This document shows, piece after piece, positions 24,926 through 34,048 of a stretch of DNA of 64,000 nucleotides. Origin of the DNA: Mammaliicoccus sciuri (GTDB taxonomy: Bacteria > Bacillota > Bacilli > Staphylococcales > Staphylococcaceae); contig NZ_PPQD01000017.1 in NCBI RefSeq assembly GCF_002901825.1, forward strand, positions 310,001-374,000, in the 5' to 3' direction. Within the stretch, counting starts at the first letter, position 1. Every line of letters starts with the position of its first letter. The notes below the pieces were generated by a model. The model searched no databases. It had not been told where the DNA came from and saw nothing but the letters and a program-made list of their open reading frames with translations. A program made the position numbers and the translations under genes.

Positions 24926-25327
24926 TTGTTCGAGTGGCTAGAGTTATACCAGAACTTGGATATGCAACAGCAGGCATTAGAGATAAAAAAAGATATATGC
25001 ATTGAAGAAATGGAGAGGTGGCACTCAATAAGTTATGCACGAGCAGACTTAGGAAAGAAGCATGACTTTCATTCTCGCTTACAACAGGTCAGCCGTATTG
25101 AGGAGGAGTTAGAGGAATTGAATGAGAGGATAAAGAAGTTAGAAGAACAGAAGGAAAGAGTATTAAGTTTGTTGGACCGCTTCCAAGGTATAGAACACAA
25201 GATACTTAGAAAGAAATATGTAGATGGTATGACATTACAAGAGATTGCATATGACTTAGGTTATAGTGAACAATACATTAGAAAGAAACATGCTGAGTGT
25301 ATCAAGAGAATCAAGTTCATTAGTTAG
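24926..25327 (+). CDS. Late-transcription activator, sigma-70 region-4-like (RinA/ArpU type)
   Basis: 133 residues: a coiled coil (RIEEELEELNERIKKLEEQKERVLSLLDRF) then a helix-turn-helix like sigma region 4 (LRKKYVDGMTLQEIAYDLGYSEQYIRKKHAECIKRI). TTG start after AAGGTGGTGAG. Its place as the last early gene before HNH and terminase matches RinA-type activators that switch on the packaging and structural operon. Confidence 0.8.
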   Translation: MFEWLELYQNLDMQQQALEIKKDICIEEMERWHSISYARADLGKKHDFHSRLQQVSRIEEELEELNERIKKLEEQKERVLSLLDRFQGIEHKILRKKYVDGMTLQEIAYDLGYSEQYIRKKHAECIKRIKFIS

Positions 25328-25406
25328 TAGTCAACGTTGTCAACAAACAGTCTACACAAACTATTGATTAATCATGATATTGTTATAGCATAGAAAAATT
25401 ATAACT

Positions 25407-25434
25407 AGGACTGACACATTGTGTTGGTCCTTTT
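25407..25434 (+). terminator. Terminator after the late activator
   Basis: AGGACTGACACA pairs with TGTGTTGGTCCT (two wobble pairs), followed by TTTTATTA. Confidence 0.8.
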
Positions 25435-25468
25435 ATTATGTGATGAAGGAGTGATTGATATTAGTATC

Positions 25469-25816
25469 ATGCGAAGATGTAATCATCCAACATGTAATAC
25501 ATTGATAAGTAGAGACGAAACATATTGTGATAAGCACAAAACATATACAAACAAAGCATACAACGATACTAGAAGAAGAAACGATCCAGAATATATCAAC
25601 TTCTATAAATCAAATGCTTGGTTAACTATGAGAAAAAGAATACTTCTGAAACATGATTACTTATGTAGTAGTTGTGGAAGAATTGCTGAAGTAGTAGACC
25701 ATATTATTCCAACAAAAGTAGATTGGTCAAAGAGATTGGATGAAGACAACCTTCAACCACTATGTAATGAATGTCATAACAAAAAAACACAAGAAGATTT
25801 AAAAAAGCGAAATTAA
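25469..25816 (+). CDS. Phage HNH endonuclease (packaging)
   Basis: 115 residues. Zinc Cys pairs CSSCG and CNECH surround the HNH core (VVDHIIPTKVDWSKRLDEDNLQPLCNECHNKKT). In cos-type staphylococcal phages an HNH nuclease encoded just before TerS is needed with terminase to cut cos. ATG 25,469 is taken as start, though AAGGAG lies 17 bases upstream; GTG 25,451 overlaps that site. Confidence 0.88.
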   Translation: MRRCNHPTCNTLISRDETYCDKHKTYTNKAYNDTRRRNDPEYINFYKSNAWLTMRKRILLKHDYLCSSCGRIAEVVDHIIPTKVDWSKRLDEDNLQPLCNECHNKKTQEDLKKRN

Positions 25817-25881
25817 TAAAAAGCAACAAAGTGAAAAACAAAAATTCAGAAAATGAAAAATTGAAAAATAAAAAGTCCCCC

Positions 25882-25935
25882 ACCAATTTTGACGGCCAAG
25901 AAAAAATTTTTCCCCGGAACGGGGCGGGGCTTTCT
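25882..25935. other. Candidate cos site (GC island)
   Basis: A G/C-rich patch in otherwise AT-rich DNA: TTTTTCCCCGGAACGGGG then CGGGGC, an inverted repeat CCCCG/CGGGG with a direct repeat GGGGCGGGG. It lies between HNH and terS, where cos is known to lie in cos-type staphylococcal phages with this gene set. Confidence 0.55.
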
Positions 25936-25985
25936 TTGTGACTTTTTCCCTTTTTTAAGCCGAATTTATGAAGGAGGTGGTTTGT

Positions 25986-26468
25986 TTGGCAGGAAGAAGA
26001 CGAGTTGCGACTGATGTTACTAAAAAGAACTTAACAAAAGATGAAATCAGACAACGAAAGCAAGAAGAAGAACTTTTGAATGTCTTTGAGGGTGTACCTG
26101 AACGGCCACCAACTTGGTTAAGTAAATTGGCCAAAAAAGAATATAAGCGTATTGTTCCCTTAATGAAAAATTTGCCAATAGCAAACCTAGATTTACAAAT
26201 CGTTTGTCACTATTGTGAACAAGTTTCAAGTTATTTGGAACTCACTAAAGAACTACAAGAGAATGGTCATAATATACCAGTTCGAAATGACGACGGTGAA
26301 ATTATTAACATCAAGATTAATCCTGCAGTATCAAAAAGGTTAGAAGTAGCAAGGGAAATGAGAGCTGCAGCAAGTATGATTGGTATTAGTTTAGATAGTC
26401 GTATAAAAATTGTCGCACCAAAGAAAAATGAAGTTGTAGAGGACCCAATGGATGAGTTCTTTAACTGA
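25986..26468 (+). CDS. terS: Terminase small subunit, P27 family
   Basis: 160 residues. RPPTWLSKLAKKEYKRIVPLM and a long helix (CHYCEQVSSYLELTKELQENG), then AAASMIGISLDSR are P27-type features. It recognises phage DNA for packaging. TTG 25,986 after AAGGAGG. Overlaps terL by 17 bp. Confidence 0.9.
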   Translation: MAGRRRVATDVTKKNLTKDEIRQRKQEEELLNVFEGVPERPPTWLSKLAKKEYKRIVPLMKNLPIANLDLQIVCHYCEQVSSYLELTKELQENGHNIPVRNDDGEIINIKINPAVSKRLEVAREMRAAASMIGISLDSRIKIVAPKKNEVVEDPMDEFFN

Positions 26469-28179
26469 TAATAAATTAATTGATCCAGTTACTTTTTATG
26501 CAAAAAAAGTGCTAAGAGGCGACATTTTAGCATCAAATATGGTTAAAAGAGCGTGTAAACGGCATTTAAAAGACTTAAAACGTGAGGATTTAGCATTTCA
26601 GTGGCAACCAAACAAGGCATTACATGTTATTAATTTCATTGAGAAGTTACCAGATATTAAAACAGGTGAATGTCATCCATTAGCATTATTTCAAAAGTTT
26701 ATTGTAGGTAGTATTTATGGTTGGCAGAACGAACAAGGACATAGAAGATTTAAACGTGCATATATCAGTATGGCCAGAAAAAATGGTAAGTCTATCATAG
26801 TTGCTGGTATTAATCTTTATGAATTACTTTTTGGTGAAAATCCTAGATTAGGTAGACAAATATATTGTACAGCCAATGCGAAAGACCAAGCTAAAGTTGT
26901 TTGGGAAATGTGTATGAAACAATTGAATTCATTACGAGATAAATCGGCTAAAGTATACAACATTACTAAAATAACAGAATCAAAAAACCTTTTGGCAAAT
27001 AAGCGAGATGGATCAATATTGAAGCCACTTTCAAAAGATACTAAAAAATTAGATGGATTTGACCCATATATAGGTATTCTAGATGAATATCACGAAGCTA
27101 AAGACGATTCAATGTTTGAAGTCCTGCGTTCAGGTATGATTCAACAAGTGAATAGATTAATAGCTATCATAAGTACAGCAGGCTTTAATTTGAATGGACC
27201 GATGTATAAAGAATATGTATATTGCAAAGGGCTAATGTATGGAAAGTTCGAAAATGATAATTACTTTGTTTATTGTGCTGAAATGGATAATGACGAAGAA
27301 ATAGATAATGAGAAAAATTGGATTAAAGCTAACCCATTACTTGAAGTTGAATCGTTTTATGATGTTGCTTTACAAACAATCAAAGACGATATGCAAGAAC
27401 AAATCGATAAAGGTGAAACACATAAAATTAAAACAAAGAACTTTAATATCTGGCAATCAAATAGTGAATCATCACTAGTCAATATAAAAGATTGGGAAAA
27501 AATAAGTGTTGAACATATACCTGATATTAAAAATAGAGATGTTTATATCGGTGTCGATTTATCAAGATTAAATGACTTAACTGGTATTGGTTTTATATAT
27601 CCTATAGATAAAAAGTATTATATTGATTCACATGTATTTGTTGGAACTCGAGGTGGTATTGAAGCGAAAATAAAACGTGACAAAATAGATTATTTAGAAA
27701 TGGTGAACCGAGGCAATGCAACTTTAACACGGTCTGAATATGGAGTTATAGATTTCGAACATGTAATTGAGTTTTTAATTAATTATGTAGATGAGTATAA
27801 CTTAAATGTTATTGGACTATGTTATGATCCTTGGCATTCAGAAACATTTTTAACTTCGTTAGAGAAGCGGAAAAATATTAACTGGCGACTGATTGAAGTA
27901 GGTCAATCATTTAAAGTAATGTCACAACCAATTAAAGATTTTCAACTTGATGTCATTCAAGAAAAAATTATTCATGCAAGTAATCCAGCGTTAGACGTTG
28001 GTGTTAACAATGCAGTCCTTATATATGACAAAGAAGGGAACTGCAAAGTTGATAAGTCTATGTATAGAGAAAAGATAGACAGTATTGTTTCAGTTCTTAT
28101 TGCATGGACTGAAGCAAGAATGCATGAGTTCCAAGAAAATTGGGATGAAATATACGAAAGTGAAGAATTTGGTTTCTAG
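26452..28179 (+). CDS. terL: Terminase large subunit
   Basis: 575 residues, usual length. ATPase: SMARKNGKSIIVAG (Walker A variant) and IGILDEYHEAK (Walker B with catalytic Glu); C-terminal RNase H-like nuclease with VDLSRLNDLTG and later acidic residues. Motor and headful/cos-cutting enzyme of DNA packaging. Confidence 0.96.
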   Translation: MSSLTDNKLIDPVTFYAKKVLRGDILASNMVKRACKRHLKDLKREDLAFQWQPNKALHVINFIEKLPDIKTGECHPLALFQKFIVGSIYGWQNEQGHRRFKRAYISMARKNGKSIIVAGINLYELLFGENPRLGRQIYCTANAKDQAKVVWEMCMKQLNSLRDKSAKVYNITKITESKNLLANKRDGSILKPLSKDTKKLDGFDPYIGILDEYHEAKDDSMFEVLRSGMIQQVNRLIAIISTAGFNLNGPMYKEYVYCKGLMYGKFENDNYFVYCAEMDNDEEIDNEKNWIKANPLLEVESFYDVALQTIKDDMQEQIDKGETHKIKTKNFNIWQSNSESSLVNIKDWEKISVEHIPDIKNRDVYIGVDLSRLNDLTGIGFIYPIDKKYYIDSHVFVGTRGGIEAKIKRDKIDYLEMVNRGNATLTRSEYGVIDFEHVIEFLINYVDEYNLNVIGLCYDPWHSETFLTSLEKRKNINWRLIEVGQSFKVMSQPIKDFQLDVIQEKIIHASNPALDVGVNNAVLIYDKEGNCKVDKSMYREKIDSIVSVLIAWTEARMHEFQENWDEIYESEEFGF

Positions 28180-28190
28180 GAGGTGTATTG

Positions 28191-28391
28191 ATGAAATTGA
28201 GCAAAATTAAAGACTTCTTAATGTTATTGGTTGCTAATTTAACAGGCATCCTTTTTTTATTAGGTTTAACCTTGGTTAATATTGCTATGTATTTAAGATT
28301 TAATGAAATAGTCGGACTAGTAGCAACAGGACTTACATTAATTTTAATTGCATTGATTATTGACCATGAATCTAAACCAGAAAGGAGGTAA
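28191..28391 (+). CDS. DUF1056-like membrane protein
   Basis: 66 residues with two membrane helices (LMLLVANLTGILFLLGLTLVNIAMYL and VGLVATGLTLILIALII). Found between terL and portal in many staphylococcal phages as DUF1056. ATG 28,191 after AGGAGGTG. Function unknown. Confidence 0.75.
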   Translation: MKLSKIKDFLMLLVANLTGILFLLGLTLVNIAMYLRFNEIVGLVATGLTLILIALIIDHESKPERR

Positions 28392-28396
28392 AGTGA

Positions 28397-29662
28397 TTGG
28401 GAATCTTTTTAAACAACACTCGTGATCTACAATACAATGAAGATGATTTACAAATGATGGTTCAAACACTACCAGGCTTTCAAGGACAGTCAATTACAAC
28501 ATATTCTTCAGTAGAAGCTATTAAGAATAGTGATATTTTTACAGCTGTTACCATGATTGCCTCTGATTTGGCTAGAATGCCTATCAGATTGATTGAAAAC
28601 AAACAAATAGACTATAACCACCCTTTGACAAAACTATTTAATATACGCCCTAATAACATGTATAACGGCTATATGTTTAAATTCATTGTTTTTGCTAATG
28701 CGTTATTAACGTCACATGGATATGTAGAAATATTTAGAGATAGAAAAGGAAATCCTAGCGGTTTGTGTTTTCGCAAAACATCAGAAGTGCAATTAAAAAT
28801 CCGTCCAAATGGTGATTATTTTTATAAATTAACTTCTACATTATCTGATGGCAGTGGCTATGAGAAAGAAATTGAGTTTAACGACATGCTTGATATCAAA
28901 TTTTATTCATTAGATGGTGTAAATGGATTGTCGCTTTTAGATACTTTAAGCAACACTATTGATACTGATAAAAACGGAAAATCATTTTTAAATAATTTTT
29001 TAAAAAATGGAACACATGCTGGTGGCATTTTGAAGATGAAAGGCGTATTGGATAATAAGGCAGCAAGAGATAGAGCGAGAGAGTCATTTCATAAACAATA
29101 TAGTGGTACGAAACAAGCTGGTAAAGTCGTAGTAATGGATGAATCAATGTCATTTGAACAATTAGAAGTAGATACTGAAATTTTAAAACTTATACGTGAC
29201 AATAAATCGTCTACACGTGAAATTGCTGGTGTCTTTGGTATACCACTTCATAAATTTGGTATTGAGCCAACAAATATGAGCATTGAAGATGCAAATTTAG
29301 ACTATCTTTCAACACTTAAACCATACACAACTTGTATTTGTGCCGAATGTAATTTCAAGTTTAATAATGATTATGAAGATGGAATTCGAGAATTTAAATT
29401 CGATACAACAGAAATACGAGTTGTAGACGAAAAAACACAAGCAGAGATAGACAAAATCAATTTGGATTCAGGAAAAACAAATATTGATGAAGTTCGTCAA
29501 AGAGATGGACTACCACCAGTGCCAGGTGGATTTGGAAGTATTCATAGAGTTGATTTAAATCATGTGAACATTGAACTGGTGGATAGTTACCAAATGAATA
29601 AATCTAAAGGTACGAATAATAAATTGAAGGGAGGTGACGACAGTGAAGGGAAAGGAAATTAG
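28397..29662 (+). CDS. Phage portal protein, HK97 type
   Basis: 421 residues (SDIFTAVTMIASDLARMPIRLIE ... HPLTKLFNIRPN ... AGILKMKGVLDNKAARDRAR ... REIAGVFGIPLHKFGIEP ... VRQRDGLPPVPGG). Forms the dodecameric ring at the capsid vertex. TTG start after AAAGGAGG. Confidence 0.95.
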   Translation: MGIFLNNTRDLQYNEDDLQMMVQTLPGFQGQSITTYSSVEAIKNSDIFTAVTMIASDLARMPIRLIENKQIDYNHPLTKLFNIRPNNMYNGYMFKFIVFANALLTSHGYVEIFRDRKGNPSGLCFRKTSEVQLKIRPNGDYFYKLTSTLSDGSGYEKEIEFNDMLDIKFYSLDGVNGLSLLDTLSNTIDTDKNGKSFLNNFLKNGTHAGGILKMKGVLDNKAARDRARESFHKQYSGTKQAGKVVVMDESMSFEQLEVDTEILKLIRDNKSSTREIAGVFGIPLHKFGIEPTNMSIEDANLDYLSTLKPYTTCICAECNFKFNNDYEDGIREFKFDTTEIRVVDEKTQAEIDKINLDSGKTNIDEVRQRDGLPPVPGGFGSIHRVDLNHVNIELVDSYQMNKSKGTNNKLKGGDDSEGKGN

Positions 29663-30251
29663 GACTCTCGAATCAATAGAGGTTAGAAGCGATGATGAGA
29701 GTAACAAAATGTTTATTGAAGGCTATGCTTTAAAATACAACACATGGTCCGAAGATTTGGGCGGTTTCAAAGAAACGATTTCACCTGATGCTTTAAATGA
29801 AACAGATTTAACGGATGTTAGATGTTTAGTAGATCACATACCTTCTCAAATTATTGGAAGAACAACTGCAGGTACATTAAAACTTACTAAAGATGAAATT
29901 GGTTTAAAATATCGTTGTGAATTACCTAATACCAATTATGCTAAAGACTTATACGAAAATATGCGCCTAGGAAATATCAATCAGTGTTCTTTTGGTTTTA
30001 TGTTGAGTGAAGACGGTGATGAAATGAGATTTGATAAAAATAACAACATTTATCAACGTACTTTAAAGAATATAAGTCAATTAACAGACGTTTCAGTTGT
30101 CACATATCCTGCTTATAAGGATACAGATGTAGCACCTGCGTTACGAAGTATTGAAATGATAGAAAAACAAAATGAAGATATCGCTAAAAAAGAGGAATTA
30201 TCTCAAAGGTTACGTAAATTACAAATTGAAAATAATATGTCTAAGAGGTGA
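29643..30251 (+). CDS. Prohead maturation protease, HK97 type
   Basis: 202 residues with FIEGYALKYNTWSEDLGGFKETISPDAL, catalytic His in DVRCLVDHIPSQIIG and Ser in NINQCSFGFM. It cleaves the capsid delta domain. GTG 29,643 lies 8 bases after GGGAGG; the start overlaps the portal gene by 20 bp. Confidence 0.92.
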   Translation: MKGKEIRTLESIEVRSDDESNKMFIEGYALKYNTWSEDLGGFKETISPDALNETDLTDVRCLVDHIPSQIIGRTTAGTLKLTKDEIGLKYRCELPNTNYAKDLYENMRLGNINQCSFGFMLSEDGDEMRFDKNNNIYQRTLKNISQLTDVSVVTYPAYKDTDVAPALRSIEMIEKQNEDIAKKEELSQRLRKLQIENNMSKR

Positions 30252-30261
30252 TCCAATATCT

Positions 30262-30331
30262 CGGTGAAGATTAACACCGTTATCAAATGAATCCGACAAG
30301 CTTACCGAATAAGGTAGAGCTTATTTTTTAT
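30262..30331 (+). terminator. Hairpins between protease and capsid genes
   Basis: CGGTG/CACCG (30,262-30,279) and AAGCTTACC/GGTA-G-AGCTT (30,298-30,322), the second followed by TTATTTTTTATT. Probably a partial terminator or processing site that isolates the highly expressed capsid mRNA. Confidence 0.65.
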
Positions 30332-30360
30332 TAAAAATTTTAAACTAGGAGGTTCATTAT

Positions 30361-31587
30361 ATGAACAAGAAATCAAAATTAAAAGCAGTTATTGAAGATT
30401 TACAACGTAGTATTGATTTAAAAATCAAAGTAGCAACAAGAGCATTAAATGATGATGATTTAGAGAAAGCTGAAAAGTTAGAACAAGAAATTTCAGAACT
30501 TAGAAAGCAAATTGCTGATAAGGAAGAAGAACTTTCAAAACTAAAAGAGGAGAGTTCAAATGATGAGGATGATCCATCTAATCTTGAAGCAAATCGTAAC
30601 AATAATCCTGAAAAGAGAAGTAAAAAGACTCCGAACGCAAATTTATTAGGTGCAAATCATACTAGTAATGATGTATCTCAAGAAGTTCGTGATTTTACTG
30701 AATACATTGAAGCAAGAGCGGATATCCCTGGCGGTAGCTTAAAAACTGATTCAGGATATGTGGTTATTCCAGAGGAGATAGTTACAGAAATTCTTAAATT
30801 AAAAGAAGTTGAATTTAATTTAGACAAATATGTAACGGTTAAACGTGTTAAGAATGGTTCAGGGAAATACCCAGTGGTTCGCGAATCACAAGTTGCTGCT
30901 TTACCAGAAGTTGAAGAATTAGCAGAAAACCCAGAGTTAGCAGTTAAACCATTCTTCCAATTGTCGTACGATATCAAGACACGTCGTGGTTATTTCAGAA
31001 TTTCACGCGAAGCAATCGAGGATAGCCAAATCGATGTATTGAAAGAATTAAAATTGTGGTTAGCACGTACAATTGCAGCTACACGTAATAAAGCAATTAT
31101 TGATGTAATTCAAAAAGGTGGACCAGGTGAATTAGGTGATAACACTAAATTACAAACAATTGCAGCAGAAGGAATTGACGGACTTAAAGATGCAGTTAAT
31201 TTAAACATTAGACCGAATTATGAACACAATGTAGCGTTAGTTTCTCAAACAATGTTTGCTAAACTAGATAAGTTAAAAGATAAAAATGGTAATTACTTAA
31301 TTCAACCTGATGTGAAAGAAGCGTCACAACAACGATTATTAGGAGCGAAAGTCGAAATTTTACCTGATGAAACATTTGGAACTGCAGGTAATGAATCCTT
31401 AGTATTTGGTAATCTAAAAGATGCTTTAGTATTATTCGACCGTTCTCAATATCAAGCGGGTTGGACAGATTACATGCATTTCGGTGAATGCTTAATGGTT
31501 GCTACGCGTCAAGATGTAAGAATACTTGATTATAAAGCAGCGATTGTTATTAATTACACAGATGCACCTGTAACACCAGAGGCTTAA
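30361..31587 (+). CDS. Major capsid protein, HK97 fold
   Basis: 408 residues. Residues 1-~110 are a charged coiled-coil delta domain (scaffold, expected to be removed by the protease); the rest has the HK97 features (GGSLKTDSGYVVIPEEIVTEIL, YDIKTRRGYFRISREAIEDS, NKAIIDVIQKGG, GAKVEILPDETFG). Confidence 0.95.
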   Translation: MNKKSKLKAVIEDLQRSIDLKIKVATRALNDDDLEKAEKLEQEISELRKQIADKEEELSKLKEESSNDEDDPSNLEANRNNNPEKRSKKTPNANLLGANHTSNDVSQEVRDFTEYIEARADIPGGSLKTDSGYVVIPEEIVTEILKLKEVEFNLDKYVTVKRVKNGSGKYPVVRESQVAALPEVEELAENPELAVKPFFQLSYDIKTRRGYFRISREAIEDSQIDVLKELKLWLARTIAATRNKAIIDVIQKGGPGELGDNTKLQTIAAEGIDGLKDAVNLNIRPNYEHNVALVSQTMFAKLDKLKDKNGNYLIQPDVKEASQQRLLGAKVEILPDETFGTAGNESLVFGNLKDALVLFDRSQYQAGWTDYMHFGECLMVATRQDVRILDYKAAIVINYTDAPVTPEA

Positions 31588-31599
31588 TTTTAAGCCTCT
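31578..31599 (+). terminator. Hairpin at the capsid stop codon
   Basis: A perfect 10-bp inverted repeat (AGAGGCTTAA/TTAAGCCTCT) that includes the capsid stop codon. No long T-run follows. Confidence 0.55.
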
Positions 31600-31629
31600 T
31601 TAATTTAACAAAATTAGGAGGAATATAAA

Positions 31630-31824
31630 ATGACAGAATTTAAAGTGAAACATATTTATAAAGATATTGAAATTGGGAAAGTTTTTAGACCTGGTGATGT
31701 TGTAAAAATGACAGTTAAGCGTGCGAATGAAATTAATGAGAAATTAAAGAAGCATGGCGTTATTTTAGAACGTGCTGAAAAAGTTGAAGAAAAAGTAGAT
31801 GTAAAATCCGAAGATAAAAAATAA
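31630..31824 (+). CDS. Small head-region protein, 64 residues
   Basis: AGGAGG before ATG. MTEFKVKHIYKDIEIGKVFRPGDVVKMTVKRANEINEKLKKHGVILERAE, then a lysine/glutamate tail. Short proteins with a K-x-F-x-x-G-D-x-V motif are usual between capsid and connector genes; role unknown. Confidence 0.65.
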   Translation: MTEFKVKHIYKDIEIGKVFRPGDVVKMTVKRANEINEKLKKHGVILERAEKVEEKVDVKSEDKK

Positions 31825-31835
31825 GAGGTGATTAA

Positions 31836-32168
31836 ATGACAATCACTGAAGAAGATTTTAAATTATTAAAAATGCACTGCAAGGTAGATCATCACTATGA
31901 AGATGATTTATTAAAAGCTTATTATGAGTGGGCAAAAGAAGATATTGCGAGTGCAGTAACTGATGAATATGAAAAACATAAAGATTGGTTTGATAATCAG
32001 ACTTCATTTAGAACTGCTGTTTTTCCACTAACAGCGTACTATTATGAGAATAGAATAGCTTTTAACGAACGAACATTATCTTATGCTCCACATATGGTAA
32101 TGAGTGTAGTACATCGTTTGAGAAGTAGGTTTATTGATTACATTGGAAGTGATGAAAATGAAATTTAA
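31836..32168 (+). CDS. Head-tail connector protein (gp6-like adaptor)
   Basis: 110 helical residues (MTITEEDFKLLKMHCKVDHHYEDDLLKAYYEWAKEDI ... VFPLTAYYYENRIAF), matching the HK97 gp6-like adaptor family that binds below the portal. Its end overlaps the next gene by 11 bp. Confidence 0.85.
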   Translation: MTITEEDFKLLKMHCKVDHHYEDDLLKAYYEWAKEDIASAVTDEYEKHKDWFDNQTSFRTAVFPLTAYYYENRIAFNERTLSYAPHMVMSVVHRLRSRFIDYIGSDENEI

Positions 32169-32490
32169 CTCAAATAATCTGAATGAAAGAGTATCTTTTT
32201 GCGAAGATATTAGTAAATCTGTTAATGGTTTACCATCTAGACCTAAAACAGTTGAATTATATAATTGCTTTGCTTGTATTCAAGACTCTAAAGAGACAGA
32301 TACTCAAACGGCACTTTCAAACGAAAGCAAGTTTATCAAAACAATTATAATTCGTGATCCAAGAGGCGACTACAAACCGAGCAATAAGCACTATGTCTTA
32401 CATGAAGGTTATAAATATAATATTAAATATTATAAACCTGATTATATAGATAAATCATTTATACGTATTTATTGTGAGGTTACTTTTTAA
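32158..32490 (+). CDS. Head closure protein
   Basis: 110 residues, beta-rich (LNERVSFCEDISKSVNGLPSRPKTVELYNCFACIQDSKETDTQTAL ... KFIKTIIIRDPRGDYKPSNKHYVLHEGYKYNIKYYKPDYIDKSF). Position and pattern fit the SPP1 gp16-type head closure family. ATG 32,158 is selected with GGAAG eight bases upstream. Confidence 0.8.
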   Translation: MKFNSNNLNERVSFCEDISKSVNGLPSRPKTVELYNCFACIQDSKETDTQTALSNESKFIKTIIIRDPRGDYKPSNKHYVLHEGYKYNIKYYKPDYIDKSFIRIYCEVTF

Positions 32491-32867
32491 TGGGTGGAAA
32501 AATCGTTAAAAATACGGTTGCTGAAGGATTAAAGAGAGAATTATTACAAATGTCTACACTAGAAAAGAGAGTCTTGAAAGCTGGAGCATCTACTATCATT
32601 CCAATTCTTCGAAAAAACACGCCACTCGGCGAACAGCAAAGGCACGCTAGGAATTATATTGCAATTTCTAATGTAAAAACAGATAGAAGTACGTTAGAAA
32701 AGTATGTCGCTGTTGGTTATGAAAAAGGGTACTCGCATCGTATTCATACAACTGAATTCGGTACAATGTATCAAAGACCACAATTATTTATTACAAAATC
32801 AGAAAAAGAAAGCAGAAATATAGTATTTAATGCTATGAAGACTGCAATGAAAAGAGGGTTACGATGA
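32490..32867 (+). CDS. HK97 gp10-like tail completion protein
   Basis: 125 residues (KGASTIIPILRKNTPLGEQQRHARNYIAIS-like ... YVAVGYEKGYSHRIHTTEFGTMYQRPQLFITKSEKE). TAATG overlap upstream and ATGA overlap downstream. Joins the head to the tail tube. Confidence 0.85.
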   Translation: MGGKIVKNTVAEGLKRELLQMSTLEKRVLKAGASTIIPILRKNTPLGEQQRHARNYIAISNVKTDRSTLEKYVAVGYEKGYSHRIHTTEFGTMYQRPQLFITKSEKESRNIVFNAMKTAMKRGLR

Positions 32868-33244
32868 TTAAAAACATTACGAGTGAAATTTATAATGAGA
32901 TAATCAAAAACAAAGATATAACACTGGCAGATAATGTTTTTAAATATATCGTGCCTGAAAATTTTCATAAAAAAACAGATAATCCAATAGTGAGAATAGT
33001 TCCTTTACCTTTTTCACCAGAAGATTACGCTGATGATCAGCAACTTTCAAGAGAATATGATTATCAAATTGATATTTGGTGGTCAGAAAACGAACCATTT
33101 GAGCAAGCAGAAATGCTTGTTTTTTTATTGGAAAAAATGAATTTCCAAGCATATTACCGTGAACCGTTATATGAAATAGAGACTCTTACATTTAGAGAAA
33201 TCATTCGTGTAAAAGGTACGGTTTTTTCATTAAGAGAAAATTAG
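32864..33244 (+). CDS. Tail terminator protein (DUF806-like)
   Basis: 126 residues (VFKYIVPENFHKKTDNPIVRIVPLPFSPEDYADDQQLSREYDYQIDIWW ... MLVFLLEKMNFQAYYR). The order connector, closure, completion, terminator, major tail is canonical, and the sequence fits the DUF806 type. Confidence 0.8.
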   Translation: MIKNITSEIYNEIIKNKDITLADNVFKYIVPENFHKKTDNPIVRIVPLPFSPEDYADDQQLSREYDYQIDIWWSENEPFEQAEMLVFLLEKMNFQAYYREPLYEIETLTFREIIRVKGTVFSLREN

Positions 33245-33256
33245 GAGGAGTTAAAC

Positions 33257-33973
33257 ATGTTAAAAAACTTAAAACAATCTGAAAGATTACTAAAATTAAA
33301 CCTACAGCACTTTGCTTCAAGCACTGGAGTTACAGGGATTGCAATTGGCGTCTCAAACTTTTATTTCGCACCAATTAAAAAAGATAGCGAAGAAGGTATT
33401 GAATACGGTAATGGAACTCGAACAAGATTCTTAAAAGAAATTGAAGTAGAAAGACCACAAGAATCAGAAGAAGATTACGGTGATGATATCGTTGCTGCAA
33501 CTGCTGTATCTAATGGTAAATTAGAAATTAAAACTACTTTTGTTACTGTACCTGCTGAACAAAAAGCATTCTTATCGGGTGCAACTAAAGGTACGGGTGG
33601 ATTTAAATATAGTGCGAAAGATATTCCGCCAGACGTAGGTGCAGTATTTGAACGTCGTAACCATGATGGCTCTAGCGAGTGGGTTGGTCTATTTAAAGGT
33701 AAATTTACTAGACCGTCTATTAAAGGACAATCAAAACAAGATAAAGTAGAATTCCAAAATGACGAAGTTGAAGGTAGTTTTGTTGACCGTATTTTCGACG
33801 AAGCTTCCCATGTTACAGGTTATGATGCAAAAGGTGAAACTAAAGGTCGTGACTATGTGTTTATGGAAACATTCGGTAAAACATACGAAGAATTTATGTC
33901 TACTGTTGGAGAACAAGTTGTTCCTGCAGTTGAAAAACCAGTAGTTGCTGGTGGAGTCGTACCTGAAGCATAA
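33257..33973 (+). CDS. Major tail protein (phi13 type)
   Basis: 238 residues forming the tail tube (SSTGVTGIAIGVSNFYFAPIKKDSEEG ... DDIVAATAVSNGKLEIKTTFVTVPAEQKAFLSGA ... GRDYVFMETFGKTYEEFMS). AGGAGGAG before the ATG. The N-terminal LLKLNLQHFAS is a segment shared by several phage structural proteins. Confidence 0.92.
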   Translation: MLKNLKQSERLLKLNLQHFASSTGVTGIAIGVSNFYFAPIKKDSEEGIEYGNGTRTRFLKEIEVERPQESEEDYGDDIVAATAVSNGKLEIKTTFVTVPAEQKAFLSGATKGTGGFKYSAKDIPPDVGAVFERRNHDGSSEWVGLFKGKFTRPSIKGQSKQDKVEFQNDEVEGSFVDRIFDEASHVTGYDAKGETKGRDYVFMETFGKTYEEFMSTVGEQVVPAVEKPVVAGGVVPEA

Positions 33974-33974
33974 G

Positions 33975-34005
33975 AGTGGAGGACATTTGTCCTCTACTTA
34001 TTTTT
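33975..34005 (+). terminator. Terminator/attenuator after the major tail gene
   Basis: A 10-bp stem (33,975-33,984 with 33,989-33,998, one G-T), ATTT loop, then TATTTTTATTTT. Confidence 0.8.
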
Positions 34006-34048
34006 ATTTTGGCCAAATTAAAAATAATAATAGAAAGTTGGAAAACAA

